Shown here: in pieces, positions 48,296 to 61,413 of the stretch
Layout: every line of letters begins with the position of its first letter
How positions within the stretch are numbered: position 1 is the stretch's first letter
Assembly: GCA_002989075.1 (NCBI GenBank)
Contig: PSQN01000007.1
Span: 736,369 to 800,368, forward strand
Origin: Arthonia radiata
Taxonomy: Eukaryota > Ascomycota > Arthoniomycetes > Arthoniales > Arthoniaceae
Direction of reading: 5' to 3'
Length of the DNA: 64,000 nt
Program-made: the position numbers and the translations under genes
Notes under the pieces: model-generated
Told to the model about the DNA's origin: nothing
The model's database searches: none
The model's input: the letters and a program-made list of their open reading frames with translations, nothing else

Positions 48296-51200
48296 CACCT
48301 CCTTAATCGACTACTTGTTTTAGCCGGATTATAAGCTAATTTAAGTTCTAAACGTTAGTATTTTAGCTAAGTCGATTAATTTTGTTAAACTGTCTGCTAA
48401 TTGTTCCTTTATAGAAACGTATTTAAGCTCTATTTGGCCTGCCTGAACGTTTTCTCTAATATAGTGATACTGTATATCAATATGCTTAGATTTAGCTCGG
48501 AAGGTAGGGTTTTTTATAAGTTCTTTTGTCGAATTGCTGTCGGTAAGTAACAGTTTTACTAGCAAAACCGGGGTCTCTGGTCTAATTTAACCGGCTTGCC
48601 TGGGCAAATATATGCTTGCTTAGTGTGTTGGAGCCCGCCGAGTCTTTTTATCCGCAGACTTTTTAAAAGTACCCGCTAAAACGGTAGTAATCGAATTTTC
48701 TTCGAAAATCCTGGACAGTTCGATAGCAATTAATTGGATAAATAACTGTTCCTTTATAGCTTCTTTAAGGGCCATATATTCGGCCTTACAAGAGCTTAAG
48801 GCGACCGTTTTTTGTAGCTTCGAATTCTAGCTAAGGGCTCCGTTCCTAAGTAGAAAGATATAGCCGGTAGTCGATCTCCTGGTACCGAAGTCCCCCCTTC
48901 AATCTGCGTTACAATAGCTGGTTATACCGTCTATTAAGGGAGATTTATAGTAAAGGCCAAGGTTAGGAGTTTTATCTAAGTAAGCCTAAAGGCTACTTAA
49001 AACTCTTTAGTGCTTCTTACTAGGATTCGACATATACCGGGCTAGTAGGCTAGTTATAAAGGCAATATCGGGTCTTATCTTTGTTATTAAATACAAAATT
49101 AACTCAATTTGTTGCTAATAATTAGAAATATTGGTACTGCTAGCTTAATTAGGATTCGGTGTCAATTTTGAGCCGACGGGTTGCGGTATTTTTCTGGACA
49201 TTCGACCGTTTTTCTTTAAGTATTTGGTTAAGATTTTAGCTAAATAAGTCGACTAATCTAGGCAAATTGTTTTTGTCGGGCGATCTCGAGTAATTTTAAT
49301 TCCTAGGAACTTACTAACGTCTCCTAAGTTCTTAATTATAAGAGTTTTATTTAGTTCTTAGTAGATTTTAGAGATTGTTTCGGTAGAATCGGATACAGCT
49401 AATATATTGTCTACGTAGGCGATTAAAATTGCCTGCTTTTTAGTTCTTCGAATATAAACCGACTAATTAGATACTAGGGGTTCGAAACCTATGCCCCTTA
49501 GTAATTCTCGAAGATAGGCTTTCTACTGTCGGTCGGCCTGTTTTAGACCGTAAAGGGCCTTTTTTATTTAACAAACTTTATTAGTTCCGTTAGATAGGCT
49601 AGTTAGTTGCTCGATATAAACAATCTCGTCTAACTTTACGTTAGAATAAGCTAATTTTACGTCCCATTGCTTTATTTCCTAGTCTTTCTCTACTACTAAG
49701 GCTAGTATAAGCCGGTAGGTAATTAAATTTACTATATTCGTAAAGGTCTCTATAAAATTGAGGCCGGGTCTTTACTGACAGCCCTTAGCTATCCAGCGGG
49801 CTTTAAAAATCGGCTCGCCCTTCGGAGGGTACTTAATCTTCGGTACTCAGCGCCCTTTTAGCGCCTTTCTACTCGACAGCAGCTCGGTTAATATCTAGGT
49901 TTCTTAGTTAGCTAGCTCTTTGAGCTCCAACTGTATTGCGTCTAGCCAAGAAGGTTAATCCTTAGATACCCTTATTTCTTTTAAATTAGTAGGCTCTTTA
50001 GTAACTGCGACTAAGGCCTGTTCGGCGTATTGTTCTAAATTATTGTAGAACTTATTAAATTAAATTTTATTAGCGTTTTTGTATATAAAATCTATTTTCT
50101 GGGCGCAATTAGTGTCTATCCGGCCGAGATCTTTAGTACTTCTATAATCTAACTCGATAGAAAGGTTAGACTCGTTTAGAGCTCTAGATTAGTATAGTTC
50201 TTATCTAGATTCGTCCGCTAGTTGTTAAGATATAGAGGAGGTATATTGTTTCTTGTATAGGAAACTTCCTTCTTTATTAGAAGGTACCTTCCTATTATCT
50301 TAAGATCCAGCGGTTAAATTTAGCTTATTTTTAAACTTAACTTCTAGTTATTCTTTAGGCTCTTTAGAAATACTTTTAGTTAATCGATTAACTATAGATC
50401 TCTGTAGGTTACAAACAAATTTTCCTTTTTGAATGTAGACGTCTCTCCCTCAGTAAACCTTCCGGTTATTAAGGTCTAAGAGCTTATATTAGTTCGATCT
50501 GTAGCCTATTAGAATATAGGTAGTTGCTCTTGCGTCTAGTTTCTTTAGTTTAGGTTCTTTAAGGTAAGTAACTGAGCTCTAGATTTTAATAGTACTGACA
50601 TTCAGTTTTTTTGCTATATTTTACTTTATACGGGGTAATAAACCCCGGTAATCTAGTATAAGGGGTCCTGTTATAAATATAGGTAGCTGCTTTTAGCGCT
50701 TTACCCCAATATATTTAGAGTAGCCTGGCGGTATAAAGTATTGCTTAAACTTTACTAACAATTGTTCGGTTAAAGCGTTCGGCTCGTCTATTTTGCTGAG
50801 GGGTATACGGTACAGATATCGTTAGAATAGCTTCTTTTTGTTCTAGAAGCTGTTTTACTCGACCTTTCCGATATTCTTTTGCGTTGTTTAAGTATAGTCT
50901 TTTAAAAGGATGCTTAGACTGCGTTTCTTTCTGAGTAATATAGATAGATAGTACGTTAAAAACCTAATCTTTAGACTATAGTACCTCGGTAGTCGTATAC
51001 CGGGTTTTATTGTCTATAAAGCTAGTAAATAATCGACCTTTAAAAGAGGTTTGCGGTACAATTGGCCCGCAAATATTTAAGTAGACTTTTTTCAAATAAT
51101 TGGCCGATTCGTCTAGAGTTTCTCGGCTAACTTTAGCCGTTGCCTTTGCTTTGAAGCAAATTTAGTAATTATCTCCTGATTTGTCCGAATAATCTATTTC

Positions 51201-52691
51201 TAGGGTAACCTTTTTAAGCTGTTTTAAGGCGTTTTCGCCTATATATTCTATTTGTTAATACTAAAGGTCAGTTTTTAAAGAAATAGTGTAGAAAAATTGA
51301 ACTATATTAATAGTCTAAGCTTTTATTACTATTAGACCGTTAATATACCGCCCCTCGGTAGTTAGTTGTTTGGTCTAATCAACTTTTGACTTATTTTAGC
51401 TAAGAGTTACCTTACCTCCCCTCTTTCTAAGCTTATTAAAGCTTAGAAGGTTAATTCTAAATTCCTTAACAAACAAAACTTCGTCTAGAATAATTGTTTT
51501 GTTCTTAAAGAATAGTTTTGCTTTACCTGTCTAAAAGGCTTAGATTAACTTTCCCCCTCTTTAATAAATAATTCGGTTAGTTGGTCGGATATCCGTTAGA
51601 AGGTTAATATTCGAGCAAATATAGCTTATTGAGCCTGTATCAAGGATTTAAGAATTAGTAGAGTGATTAACGCTGTCTAGTAATACTATAAAGCATTGTT
51701 CTTCTTGTAGGTTAGAACTGTGTACAGAAAACATTAAAAAATTAGTGTTTTCGGAGCTTTTGTTGGAATTTAGCCGGAGGTTTGAATATTTTTTCCAACA
51801 AGTTGCCGGTTTATGCCCCTTTTTGTTATAAAAGGGGTATTTTTCTTAGTTTTTACTTAGAGATTTTAATTTTTCTTCGGTCCTTTACGTCGATTTATTG
51901 TCTATTGCAGTAAAAACCTTTTCTACTGGGGTACTACCGCAAATTCGACGAGACTCGTCTATAAGTTAACTAAATAAGTTCTGTAGACTTATATCGCTAG
52001 TCGTTTGTCGATAGCTTTGGCTAATAATAGCTACGGTGTGCTCGTATTCGAGGGTCAGATTGTAAAGAACGTAGGTAGCTACTACCTTGTTGGGTAGTGC
52101 TAGTCCTCGGGTTACTAAATTATCTATTAATTGCCTAATTTTAGTAAGATAAAGCTTAAGATTTTTTACCTTATTAAGTGTAGTGCTAAAGAGCTCCTTA
52201 CAAATTAGAAACTCGGAACTAAAACCTTTCGATTCGTATAACCTTTTTAGGCTATTTTAAAGCTCTAGAGAGTTATAGATTCTCTTTATTTAAATAAGAG
52301 GACCGTCCTCTAAAGTTAGTCGAATAAGGGCTACTGCCCTTGTTGACCGTTTCTAGCGGCTAGCTTCGGTTATATCTCTAGCTAAATAGCCGGAAAAGGG
52401 ATTATAACATTATTGTAGCCCTTTTTAGTTAAAAGAGCCTCTATTCAAATCAACTAAATGTCCTAATTAGTAGAGCCCTTAAGTTTAGGGATCTTGTAAG
52501 AGGAGTCTATAGCCGAATGTATAGTCGGAGATTCCCAAAAAAAGGAAATTCTGTTCTAATAGTTGAATTGGGCTTAAAATTTAGAGTCGATTGGTAATAG
52601 AATCGTCTGGAGGTGCCAATAGGTGTCGTAGAGGAAATATTTTCTAAAAAGAAAATTTAAAAGGAATTGGTACTAACTCGGGCTTATAACC

Positions 52692-53199
52692 TATTCAAGA
52701 GGGTACAGGGAAGAAGAAGAATACTACTACAAAGAGTAGAAAGACGAGATTAGCTTAAGACTAGTACAATACTTAGGCTTAATATAAGTATAATACTTAG
52801 TAGCAAGGAGAAGCTATTATTATGTTGTCTGTCTTGTTAGCTAGAATTCTCTAGAGAAATTCTAGCTTATATATCTAAGTTTAGCGGCTTATATAGAACT
52901 TACTAGATATCTGTTCTTTTAATAAAGACTAGATAACCTGTAACTTACTGTATAAAACAGTAATTCTATCTATCTAAAACTATTAGTCTTTAAGTTTATT
53001 CTGTATTGTTTTAAACTACGGGCCAGCTGTTTAGAATAGGTCGTACAATGCTTCTTTTTGTCTTAGGCCCGGCCTACTAGGCCCGACCCTTTAGGTAAAA
53101 GGCTTATTCTATTTTAGACCGAGACAGCTGGTAGGACCTATCCAATACTCCGGGCCCCTGGGGGTTCCAGCTAACCAGCTAGTTGGTTAATTTCCAATA
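52692..53199 (-). repeat. Copia 5' LTR (minus copy)
   Basis: 508 bp, ends in AATA (from CAACA-type end) followed by the AAAAA duplication. Confidence 0.88.
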
Positions 53200-53204
53200 A
53201 AAAA

Positions 53205-53852
53205 CTAGTATTAAAGTAGTATTATAAGTTAGTAGTAATATTAAATATAAGATTAGGCTAATTCTTTCTTATATAGAAGTATATACAGTAGCCTTATATT
53301 ATATTATAGTATAGAAAGCTAGTATTATTAGTATATTATAGTATATTACTAATAACTATTATTAGTATATTATAGTATATTACTAATGACTATTATAGTA
53401 AATATATAAAAAATTCTCGTATAGTAGTCTTATCAACTTTATTATCTAGAAGCTCTATATTCTTAGTAAGATCTATAAACTTCTTTATAAGGTATTAAAC
53501 TATATTACCTATACTAGTACTATAAGAACCTAGTAAGATAGTAAATAGATTAGTTATAGTATAATACTTCTTATAGCTTAGATCTATATAAAATTTAGTA
53601 GAAGGCCTTAATAGATTAATATATATTATAATATATAGAGAAGTTATTAATAAATAAGATTATTAGTATACTTACTATATAGTCTATAAAGATATTCTTA
53701 AAGTAGTTATTAACCTATAAATACTTAGACGTCTAAATCTTACTATATACTAGATAAGTATACTATATTAAGTAAGATATCTACTAAGTAAATTTACTTT
53801 ATATTATATAAAATCTTACTTAAACTAGATATTTTAACTATTAAGATAGTAA
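53205..53852. other. AT-rich RIP-like DNA
   Basis: No gene seen. Contains the tandem duplication at 53323-53390. Confidence 0.5.
53323..53390. repeat. Tandem duplication, 2 x 34 bp
   Basis: Two adjacent 34-bp units (53323-53356 and 53357-53390) differ at one base (AATAAC/AATGAC). Each is nearly palindromic around TTAGTATATTATAG. Confidence 0.85.
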
Positions 53853-53854
53853 TA

Positions 53855-53966
53855 CCCGCACCCTCCTTACTTGGTCCTATCGAACATAGAATTCTACGCT
53901 ATTCTGCTTTAGGTTTCCTTATTCGTTAGTACTAGCTAAAGCTAGTACCCTACGCTTATATAAAAT
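53855..53966 (+). repeat. Left terminal inverted repeat of Fot1-type element
   Basis: 112 bp. Contains an internal near-palindrome GTACTAGCTAAAGCTAGTAC at about 53928-53947. Confidence 0.92.
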
Positions 53967-54039
53967 CTCTGGTTACACAAGATTAATTTACCTTCCTATT
54001 ATCTTTCTACGCTTCAAACTTCTAGATATAGCATAAGAT

Positions 54040-55686
54040 CTATAGAAACAGGAATAGAAGATCTAGAAGCTTCTATATACCAATCGATTAAAGAAGAAGC
54101 TTAACTTTAAGCAGCTAGCTCGCGATAATAATATCCTATACGCGACGCTTTATGCCCGCTTTCGGAAGCGCGGATCGATCTAAAAGCGCTATAATACCCC
54201 CGAGCGGCTTACAACTACTCAAAATAGAGCTCTCTGTAGCTATATTAATCGCTTAGGGAAGATCTACCTCGCTCCGACCCGTCGTATAATCGTATCGACA
54301 GCCAATTCGATCCTAGCGCAAGCGTTAAATGTAGATACAGACGCATCTCTCCCCTAAGTTTCGAAGTCTTGGTGCTAAAGATAGCTAGCTCGGTATTCTT
54401 AGTATAAGCTAGCACGCTAGAAGCCAATAAAAATAACGCGGTACCTGACGTAGAACCAAGATACTATCCGAAAGTAGTATTAAGAGCTTAGAAAGCTAAT
54501 ACAGGAGTATACAATCGACCCGCATAATATCTAGAATATCGACTAAGCAGGCTTCTACGTTGAAATAGGAGCTTCAAATTAGATTGTAGTACGATTGTAT
54601 ACAACAAGAGTAGCAGCTCTAAGCGCAATAGATTGTACACTAGTTACCCTAATTAAGACAATCTCTGCAACTAGATCGAAACTAGAGCCAATTACAGTGC
54701 TTTCAGACGTCGTTCACCAGATATACTAGGCCAGAACGGATATTGAAGGCGAGACAATGCTTGCTCTTTCTAAATTAGGCTATACTAATAATAATATTAT
54801 GCTTAAGTACCTACAGCACTTCAACAAAGCTACCTTAAAGAGGCAACAGAGAGTATATCGACTGCTTCTTTTAGATAGGTTTGCCGGCCAAGCTACTGCA
54901 GAGTTTATATAGTATGCCGACGATTATAAGATTAAGATCTTCTGCTTCTTAGCGCATATAACATACCTAATGCAGCCGCTTAACGTATCGATCTTCTAAG
55001 TTAAGAAGCACTACTACGCGCAGGTACTCGATCGGGCAGTACGTTCCGGCGCAACCAAGTTTAGAAAGACAGACTTTCTTAATAAGCTTCTAGAGATACG
55101 TAGGAACACGTTTAAAGAGGTAACTATACGCTTAGACTTTGCTAAAACAGGAATCTGGCTGTTAAATACAAGTAAGGTACTTAATTAGATACTGGACCTA
55201 TATAAAGCCTATTAGAAACTAGATGCCGATTGGGAAAAGCCGCCTAAAACTCTCCAAACGGTACGAAAACTAGATCAATACGTTAACTCGATCGCAGATT
55301 AGATACAGTACCTGCAAGGTTCCGATCGTCAGGTTCACCCGACTTGGGACGCATTTAACCAGCTTGTGCGTGCTAGTTCGCGTACAATGACCGAACAGAA
55401 TCTAGCTCTTAAAGATCTCGATTCTATTCAATTAGAAGCGTGCAGACGTAAGGAACTTAAGCGCAAGAAAGGCGATAGTCGCTAGATACAGAAAGGAGGC
55501 GTAATTACGGCTTCCTCTTTAAGAACAATGGTTGGAAAGCGGGATCGGGAGGGCGATTAAAGGGAAGCTCGGCGCGCAGAGAACGTAGGAACGGGACAAG
55601 CTAGAGCTCCAACTGCTAAAACAAGCAAGCTAGCTATAAGATTGGAACTCAAGCTATCGATTGGTAAGCAGATTATCGAGTTCTGA
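54040..55686 (+). pseudogene. Fot1/pogo transposase (DDE_1), broken
   Basis: Reads as a Fot1-like transposase in pieces. The N-terminal CENP-B/Tc5-type helix-turn-helix lies at about 54,100-54,330 (LTTTQNRALCSYINRLGKI, PTRR, ANSILAQAL). The first catalytic region, with the NID...AGF block, is near 54,540-54,565. The second (LLLDRF) is near 54,870. A third (LMQPLNV, 54,967-54,987) has Asn where the family has Asp, a G-to-A type change. Several in-frame TAG/TAA codons replace expected Trp or Gln, also as RIP gives, for example in NI*NID near 54,535. The C-terminus is Lys/Arg-rich, with TAA at about 55,558 or TGA at 55684-55686. The enzyme cannot be made from this copy. Confidence 0.82.
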
Positions 55687-55742
55687 GCTTGTTACGATCT
55701 ATAAGTAGCTAATATAAGCGAATCGATCTCGTATAACTAGAA

Positions 55743-55854
55743 ATTTTGTATAAGCGTAGGGTGCTAGCTTCAGCTAGCACCAACAAATAAGGAAACCTAA
55801 AGCGGAATAGCGTAGAATTCTATGTCCGATAGGACCAAGTGAGGAGGGTGCGGG
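55743..55854 (-). repeat. Right terminal inverted repeat of Fot1-type element
   Basis: 112 bp. Contains the better preserved internal palindrome GGTGCTAGCTTCAGCTAGCACC-type hairpin at about 55,759-55,780 (10-bp arms, short loop). Confidence 0.92.
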
Positions 55855-55856
55855 TA

Positions 55857-56475
55857 ATTCTAATTTATCTTATAATTAATAAAGAGTTAGTATTTATATA
55901 TCTTAATATTTATAGAATATATCTTAAATGTAATATCTTTAGCTAGAAAGTACTCTTATATATAGATACTAGAAAGTAAGGTATTATAAAGTATTTAATA
56001 CTCTTTATTAGTATAATCTTATTTTATCTATATATATTAGTATAAAAATTATAGCTAATAAAAATAACTTGACTATACTTTATATAGCTATTAAGCTAAA
56101 ATAGATATCTTAATATAATAATGTATCTAGATAGTATAATCTAAATATTATAGCTATAACTATAGTATCTAGATATTATATATATAGAAAAATTCTATAT
56201 TTTAGAGTACTATAGCTTAGTAGGTTTATTAATATAGTATACTATACTAAAGTATATCTTAATATAAATATTACATATAAGATAAATAGATTATACTAGT
56301 ATATCTATAATAATCTTATAATCTATAATATTACTTATCTCTATCTATTAGCTTACTACTTACTAGTAGTAAGTAAAGCCTACTTTTTAAGTATTGCTAT
56401 AATTATTTTATATTTAAGCTTTAGAAATAGTAGATAAGTTTAAATATAGTGTTTAAGAGTATTTAGCTTAAGTAG
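55857..56475. other. AT-rich RIP-like DNA, nothing recognised
   Basis: No gene or clear repeat. Confidence 0.5.
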
Positions 56476-57489
56476 TACCTTAGAGGCCCTCTTAAAAGTT
56501 TAGAGATAGTTATAGTATAGTTATAAAAAGGTTATAATATAGTTTTGAGTATATATACTATACTAATCTAGATTAAATAAACTACTAAAACTATATTAAA
56601 ACTAGAATAGTTTCTTAGATACTCTCTATATCTAGAGTAGTAAAAGACTCTATATCTAGTAATATATTTTTAATTTAGTAAATTCTAATTAAAGTTAGAG
56701 CTACTATACTAGTATATATATATATATTTATTTATTTAACTATATTTTTACTAATATACTATTTTATATTTTATTCTTATTATTTAAATTAGTTAGAGAA
56801 TTAAGAAAATTATCTAGGAGAGTTCTAGTTACGGTTATAAGACTTCATTCTATATAATATAGGTAATGTAATACCATTATAAAACTATATATAAAACTAT
56901 TTTAGGGAGCTACGCTAGGGTTAGCTAACCCTTTTCTAAAGAAGAAATAGCTATCTAGTAATATAAAGCTAACTTACTGACTAGTAACGCTAGATAAAAA
57001 ATTATTAAAGATTTAGAATCTAGACTAGAAGTTACTATAGAAAGCTATTCTAGTACCTAGTATAGTATCTACTAGGCTAAGCTAGACTTAAAAGAAATAA
57101 TAAAATTATATATTCTAGATCTTATAACTGCTACCTATACTAAAAGTATATTAGAATCTAGATAAAAATCTAAATCTTAAGTAGAGTTAGACCGGTAGCG
57201 GGTCGTTCGTTTAATATATAGTTATAATATAGTAGTAAAACTAAGTTAGATCTTGTTTCTATTATAATTATAATAAGGTTAACTATTACAACTAGATTAT
57301 TAGCAAAAATTAATATATTAATAAACGTAATAATTATAAGATTTAAATATATAAGTATTTTTAAATATAGATAGTATCAAGATATTCCAGCCCTAAAACT
57401 ATTCTATATCTATTTTAGTATAGTATTGTAATAATATTATAATAGTATTTTAATTATATCTTAACCTATAGAATAGACTATAAGGTATA
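56476..57489 (+). repeat. Unnamed ~1-kb interspersed repeat, copy 2
   Basis: 1014 bp, inverted relative to 30174-31204 and direct relative to 58878-59827. Starts TACCTTAGAGGCCCTCTTAA and ends CTATAAGGTATA. Adjacent bases are TAG on both sides, a possible but weak target duplication. No coding sequence. Confidence 0.65.
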
Positions 57490-58877
57490 GTAGCTACTAT
57501 ATTAGTTCTAATCTAATCTTGATACAAAAAGATAAACTAATAATAGTATAAATATAATACTAAAAGTTCTATTCAATAGTAAATACAAAAAGAATTAGAT
57601 GTAGAATAAGAATAAAAAGTTAGAAAATATGTATATATATATTGATAGAATCTAAATTTTCTAATTAATATACTAAACTACAATAGAATAGCTAGGAGTA
57701 GTAGTATAGTTTAAATATACTATTTAACTATTAAAAATTAAGTTAGAAATTGAGTTAGAATATCAAGAGCTAGACGACCTAAGACTATTTAATAATAGTA
57801 TAGGTAGTACTTATAGACTACTATTGTAGTATATACTATACGTATTAAGCTTATAAGAGTAGCTTAATAGAATCTACTATATAGATAAAGATTAGAAAAG
57901 TTATATTAACAGAAAGTTAAAAACTTCTTAAAAAGATTTAAAAAGATAATTTTAGCTAGTATAGTAGTTTAGACTCTTTAGAGTAGTACTATAAAGATTA
58001 CACTCTCTAGTATATAGGCTATACTTTAAGTATAAAAAATAGTCTTAAAAATAAGCTAAAGTCTTATATTAAAACTTTTTTATTAAGTTCTTAAATATAC
58101 TACTAAGTATAGAGATTAAATAAAGTAAAGAGATAGTAAATATATAGTCTTATAGAGAGCTACTAAGTAGAACTCTCTGAAGATAGTATACCTTATATAA
58201 ATTATATAGATAAAATAGCTTTACTTAATACTAAAATTAGCTAGCCTCTAAAAAAAGTAAAAATAATATATATAAAAGTATAAAAATATATAGCTTACTA
58301 ATATTTAGTTTTCTAAATTGAGCTATATAGTACTAAACTATTTAGAAGAGTCTTATCTTCAATATAAGACTTTATAATATTATAATATTTACCTATACAA
58401 TTTAAACTAAGAAGTACTTTAAGTATAAGTAATAGAAATACTAATAGTTAGTATACTACGTAATATACTATAAATAGTATATATAAGTATATAACATTTA
58501 TAAGTATAGTATAATATATAAATTATAGTAAAAACTACTAGATCTAGTAGTACTAAATTTATATAGCCTTCTAATTTTACTATAAGAAGATTTAAATATA
58601 CTAAATATATTTTATAGTATATTTAGTATGTACTAGTTATATAAATAAATTTTAAGAGATTTATCTTTTAAATAGAGAAATAAAAGATAATTTACTAGCT
58701 TAAACTAACTTATTAGATAGATCAAATAATCTTTATTACTTTAGTTTTAAAAAATTTCTAGCTTAAGAGCTACCCCTTTTGAATAGTTAATATATACTAT
58801 AGTAATAAAAAAAAGCATAGAAGTTAATTAAAGTAAGTAATAGTAAAGTACTAGGTTATATAATAGAATCATAGTAG
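57490..58877. other. AT-rich RIP-like DNA, nothing recognised
   Basis: No open frame and no terminal repeats seen. Confidence 0.5.
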
Positions 58878-59827
58878 TACTTTAGAGGCCCTCTCTGAAG
58901 TTAATTAGTATCTTAATAGTAGAAATCTAGATTATAAAGGGTACTGAGACTATACCATTACTAGAACAGTCTTTAAGATTAGGTTTATATCTAGAAAAAT
59001 ATAAGGTTCTATATATACTATATATTTAGCTTCTAAATATATTTGTATAATAGTTCTAAATATAAGTATAGCTATATAATCAAATAGTATATATATAAGT
59101 TTAAAATTAAGATTATATCTAGATTATCTTCTAAGTATCTAGATTAATATATATTTAAGATTTTATTTTTACTTAAAATTTAGTAGCGGTCTTAAGATCT
59201 AGGTTTATATAATATAGGTAATAAAATAATATAATACTAGATATAAAACTATTTTAGAAAGCTACGCTAGGCTTGTTTAACCCTATTTAAAAGAAGAAGT
59301 AGCTATCTAGTAGAAGATTACTATTTTAGTGACTAGCAACGCTAGAAAAAATCTTTTTAGTTTTTTAGAATCTAGGCTAAAATCTAGCATAGAAAGATAT
59401 TCTACTATCTAGTATAGTAACTAGCTAGCTAATGTGGACTTAGATAGAAAAAGGTAAAGCTACAATTTTTAGACCTTACAACCGCTACTACTACTACTAC
59501 TACTAGAACTAGATAGAAATTTAAATCTTAACTAGAGTTAGACTAGTCTTAGGTTATTTATTTAATATAAGGTTATAATATAGCTATAATATAGTAGTAA
59601 AACTAGATTAGATCTTATTTCTACTATAATTATAATAATAATAACTATTATAACTAGATTATTAGTAAAAAATAGTACTTTAGTAGGAGTAGCGGTCGCA
59701 AGATTTAAATGTATAGGTATTCTTTACTATGGTATTATCTAATCTTAAAACTATTTTATATCTATTTTAGTATAGTATTATAATAATATTATATTTAGAT
59801 AACCTATAGAATAGGCTATAGGGTATA
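58878..59827 (+). repeat. Unnamed ~1-kb interspersed repeat, copy 3
   Basis: 950 bp, same unit as copies 1 and 2. The first 300 bp are more diverged; the second half (from GGTCTTAAGATC at about 59,188) aligns well. Contains a CTA triplet run near 59,490-59,510. Confidence 0.6.
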
Positions 59828-61100
59828 AATAGAAGAGCTATATATAAAAATTTTAATTTACTTTTAGAATAGTCTTATTATTATACTCTAAAAGCTAAAA
59901 TAGAATAGTTCTACTAGCTTAATCTACTATATAAAGCTATATAAATTAAAGTTTAGCTCTAGCTTTTTAATAAAGATAGTTTTTTAGTTAGCTAAGAACT
60001 AGTAGAGAATAGTACTCTCTATTATTAATTTAGACTATATATAGCTTAGCTTATCTATAGTACTAATATAAAGTTAATTAGTATTATTAATAATTATAAT
60101 TTAAAAAGTAGTAGTAATACTCTTACTATAAAGACTACTATTTATAATACTCTTTAGAGTAGGTACTATAGATAAATGTATATTACTAAAAGATTTAATC
60201 TTTATAATTTAATATAAAGAAACTCTATAGTAGCTAATAATTAAATTATTTAAATTTTATAAAAGTTATATACTAACTTTTAGTTTTATCTACTTATTCT
60301 CAAAGTAGTTATAAATTTTATTTATTACTAAGTATATTTAAGTAACTTTTCTTTAATAGCTTATAATTAAAATAGACTCTTACTTAAACTATATTTATAT
60401 TAAGTTATACTTAATAGAGACATTTAATAAATAAGATTATTACTAGATATTAACTAGCTAGTAAGCTAGCCTAAGTTATAAAGCTTTTACAATACTATAT
60501 ATCTTATTTAGATGACCTATAGCCTTACGTATATAGTTCTATAGCCTATACTTTATAATACCTTTTACTCTATCAAAAAAGTATAAATAGTAGGATTTCT
60601 AAGGCTTTTTTATTTATACTTAATTTTTACTATAGCCTATACTACTTTAATAATTTATAGAGTAGAAAAAACTCTATGTTTTATTATCTATATACGTGTA
60701 CATTAAGAAGAGAATACAAATTAAATTTAAAATCTATAGTATATCTAAACAAATACTACTAGGCAATCTTTTTTACTATCTAAGCTTTAATAACTTTAAC
60801 TAACAATTAGAACATAGTATATATAGCTAGCTATTAATATATTTAATAAAATTAGTTTAAAAACTAAATAACTTATAATAGTATAGTATTGAATTTTTTC
60901 TTAAAGCTCTTTATCTTTGTTTAATAGCTCTTTTACTAAAATACTATTAGTTAGTATATTTAAGTTAAAAAGTAGAACTAAACTAGTGTTCTAAAGTAAG
61001 TTAGCTTTTAGAAAGTATTTAGTGGATAAAAAATTTTTTTTTTATAAATCCTACTTTTATACTAAAATATAAGTTTCAATATTAATAAGATTTTCCTCTA
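59828..61100. other. AT-rich RIP-like DNA, nothing recognised
   Basis: No gene seen on either strand. Confidence 0.5.
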
Positions 61101-61413
61101 TTACTATATATAGCACAGCTCTAGTTATATAGAGTACTTTTAGTAGCTAATTTATAAGCTATATTAGTAGTATCTAAGGCTCTATATACTATAATTATCT
61201 ATTAAGTAAGTATTATAAATATAATATTCTATTCTAATTAACGTCTATTAGACTCTGTATTCTATATACACTAAAATTAAAAAGTTTAAGAAAATAATAG
61301 CTTTAATTAAAGGTTATTAAAGTAAATAAATAAGCTCTATATTATAGGATATCTATAAGACGCTCCTCTATTCTCTAGGTTTTCTAGATATAGAGAATTA
61401 TCTATACTAAAGT
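61101..61413 (+). repeat. 0.33-kb direct repeat, copy 2
   Basis: Pairs with 29846-30173. Ends with CTATACTAAAG; the sequence beyond (TACTAGTATC) differs from copy 1, where the ~1-kb repeat follows. Confidence 0.65.

Larger units (their letters stand above)
47787..53199 (-). mobile_element. Ty1/Copia LTR element, minus orientation (fossil, full length)
   Basis: 5413 bp, same family as 35281-40686 but reversed. LTRs lie at 47787-48295 (3') and 52692-53199 (5'). A purine tract (complement of CACCTCCTT) borders the 3' LTR, and the half-tRNA-like primer site (complement GGTTATAAGCCC) borders the 5' LTR. A short preserved reverse-strand stretch at 48341-48565 encodes the end of Copia RNase H (KHIDIQYHYIRENV..., ADSLTKLI). 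The remaining parts follow in order up to gag near 51,700-52,600. Flanked by AAAAA on both sides (47782-47786 and 53200-53204), which fits a 5-bp target duplication. It looks full length but broken in many places. Confidence 0.9.
53855..55854 (+). mobile_element. Fot1/pogo-type DNA transposon, 2000 bp, with 112-bp terminal inverted repeats
   Basis: Starts CCCGCACCCTCCTTACTTGG and ends with its inverted complement. The terminal inverted repeats are 53855-53966 and 55743-55854. It is flanked by TA on both sides (53853-53854 and 55855-55856), the target duplication of Tc1/mariner-pogo elements. Differences between the two repeats are mostly T in the left where the right has C. The interior encodes a broken Fot1-like transposase. 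Much less AT-rich than its surroundings, so it was probably inserted after most of the neighbouring RIP. Confidence 0.92.

Noticed and set aside
49473-49490. GGTTCGAAACC-like sequence resembling a tRNA B box.
   Set aside because: It lies in Copia reverse transcriptase sequence and no cloverleaf can be formed around it.
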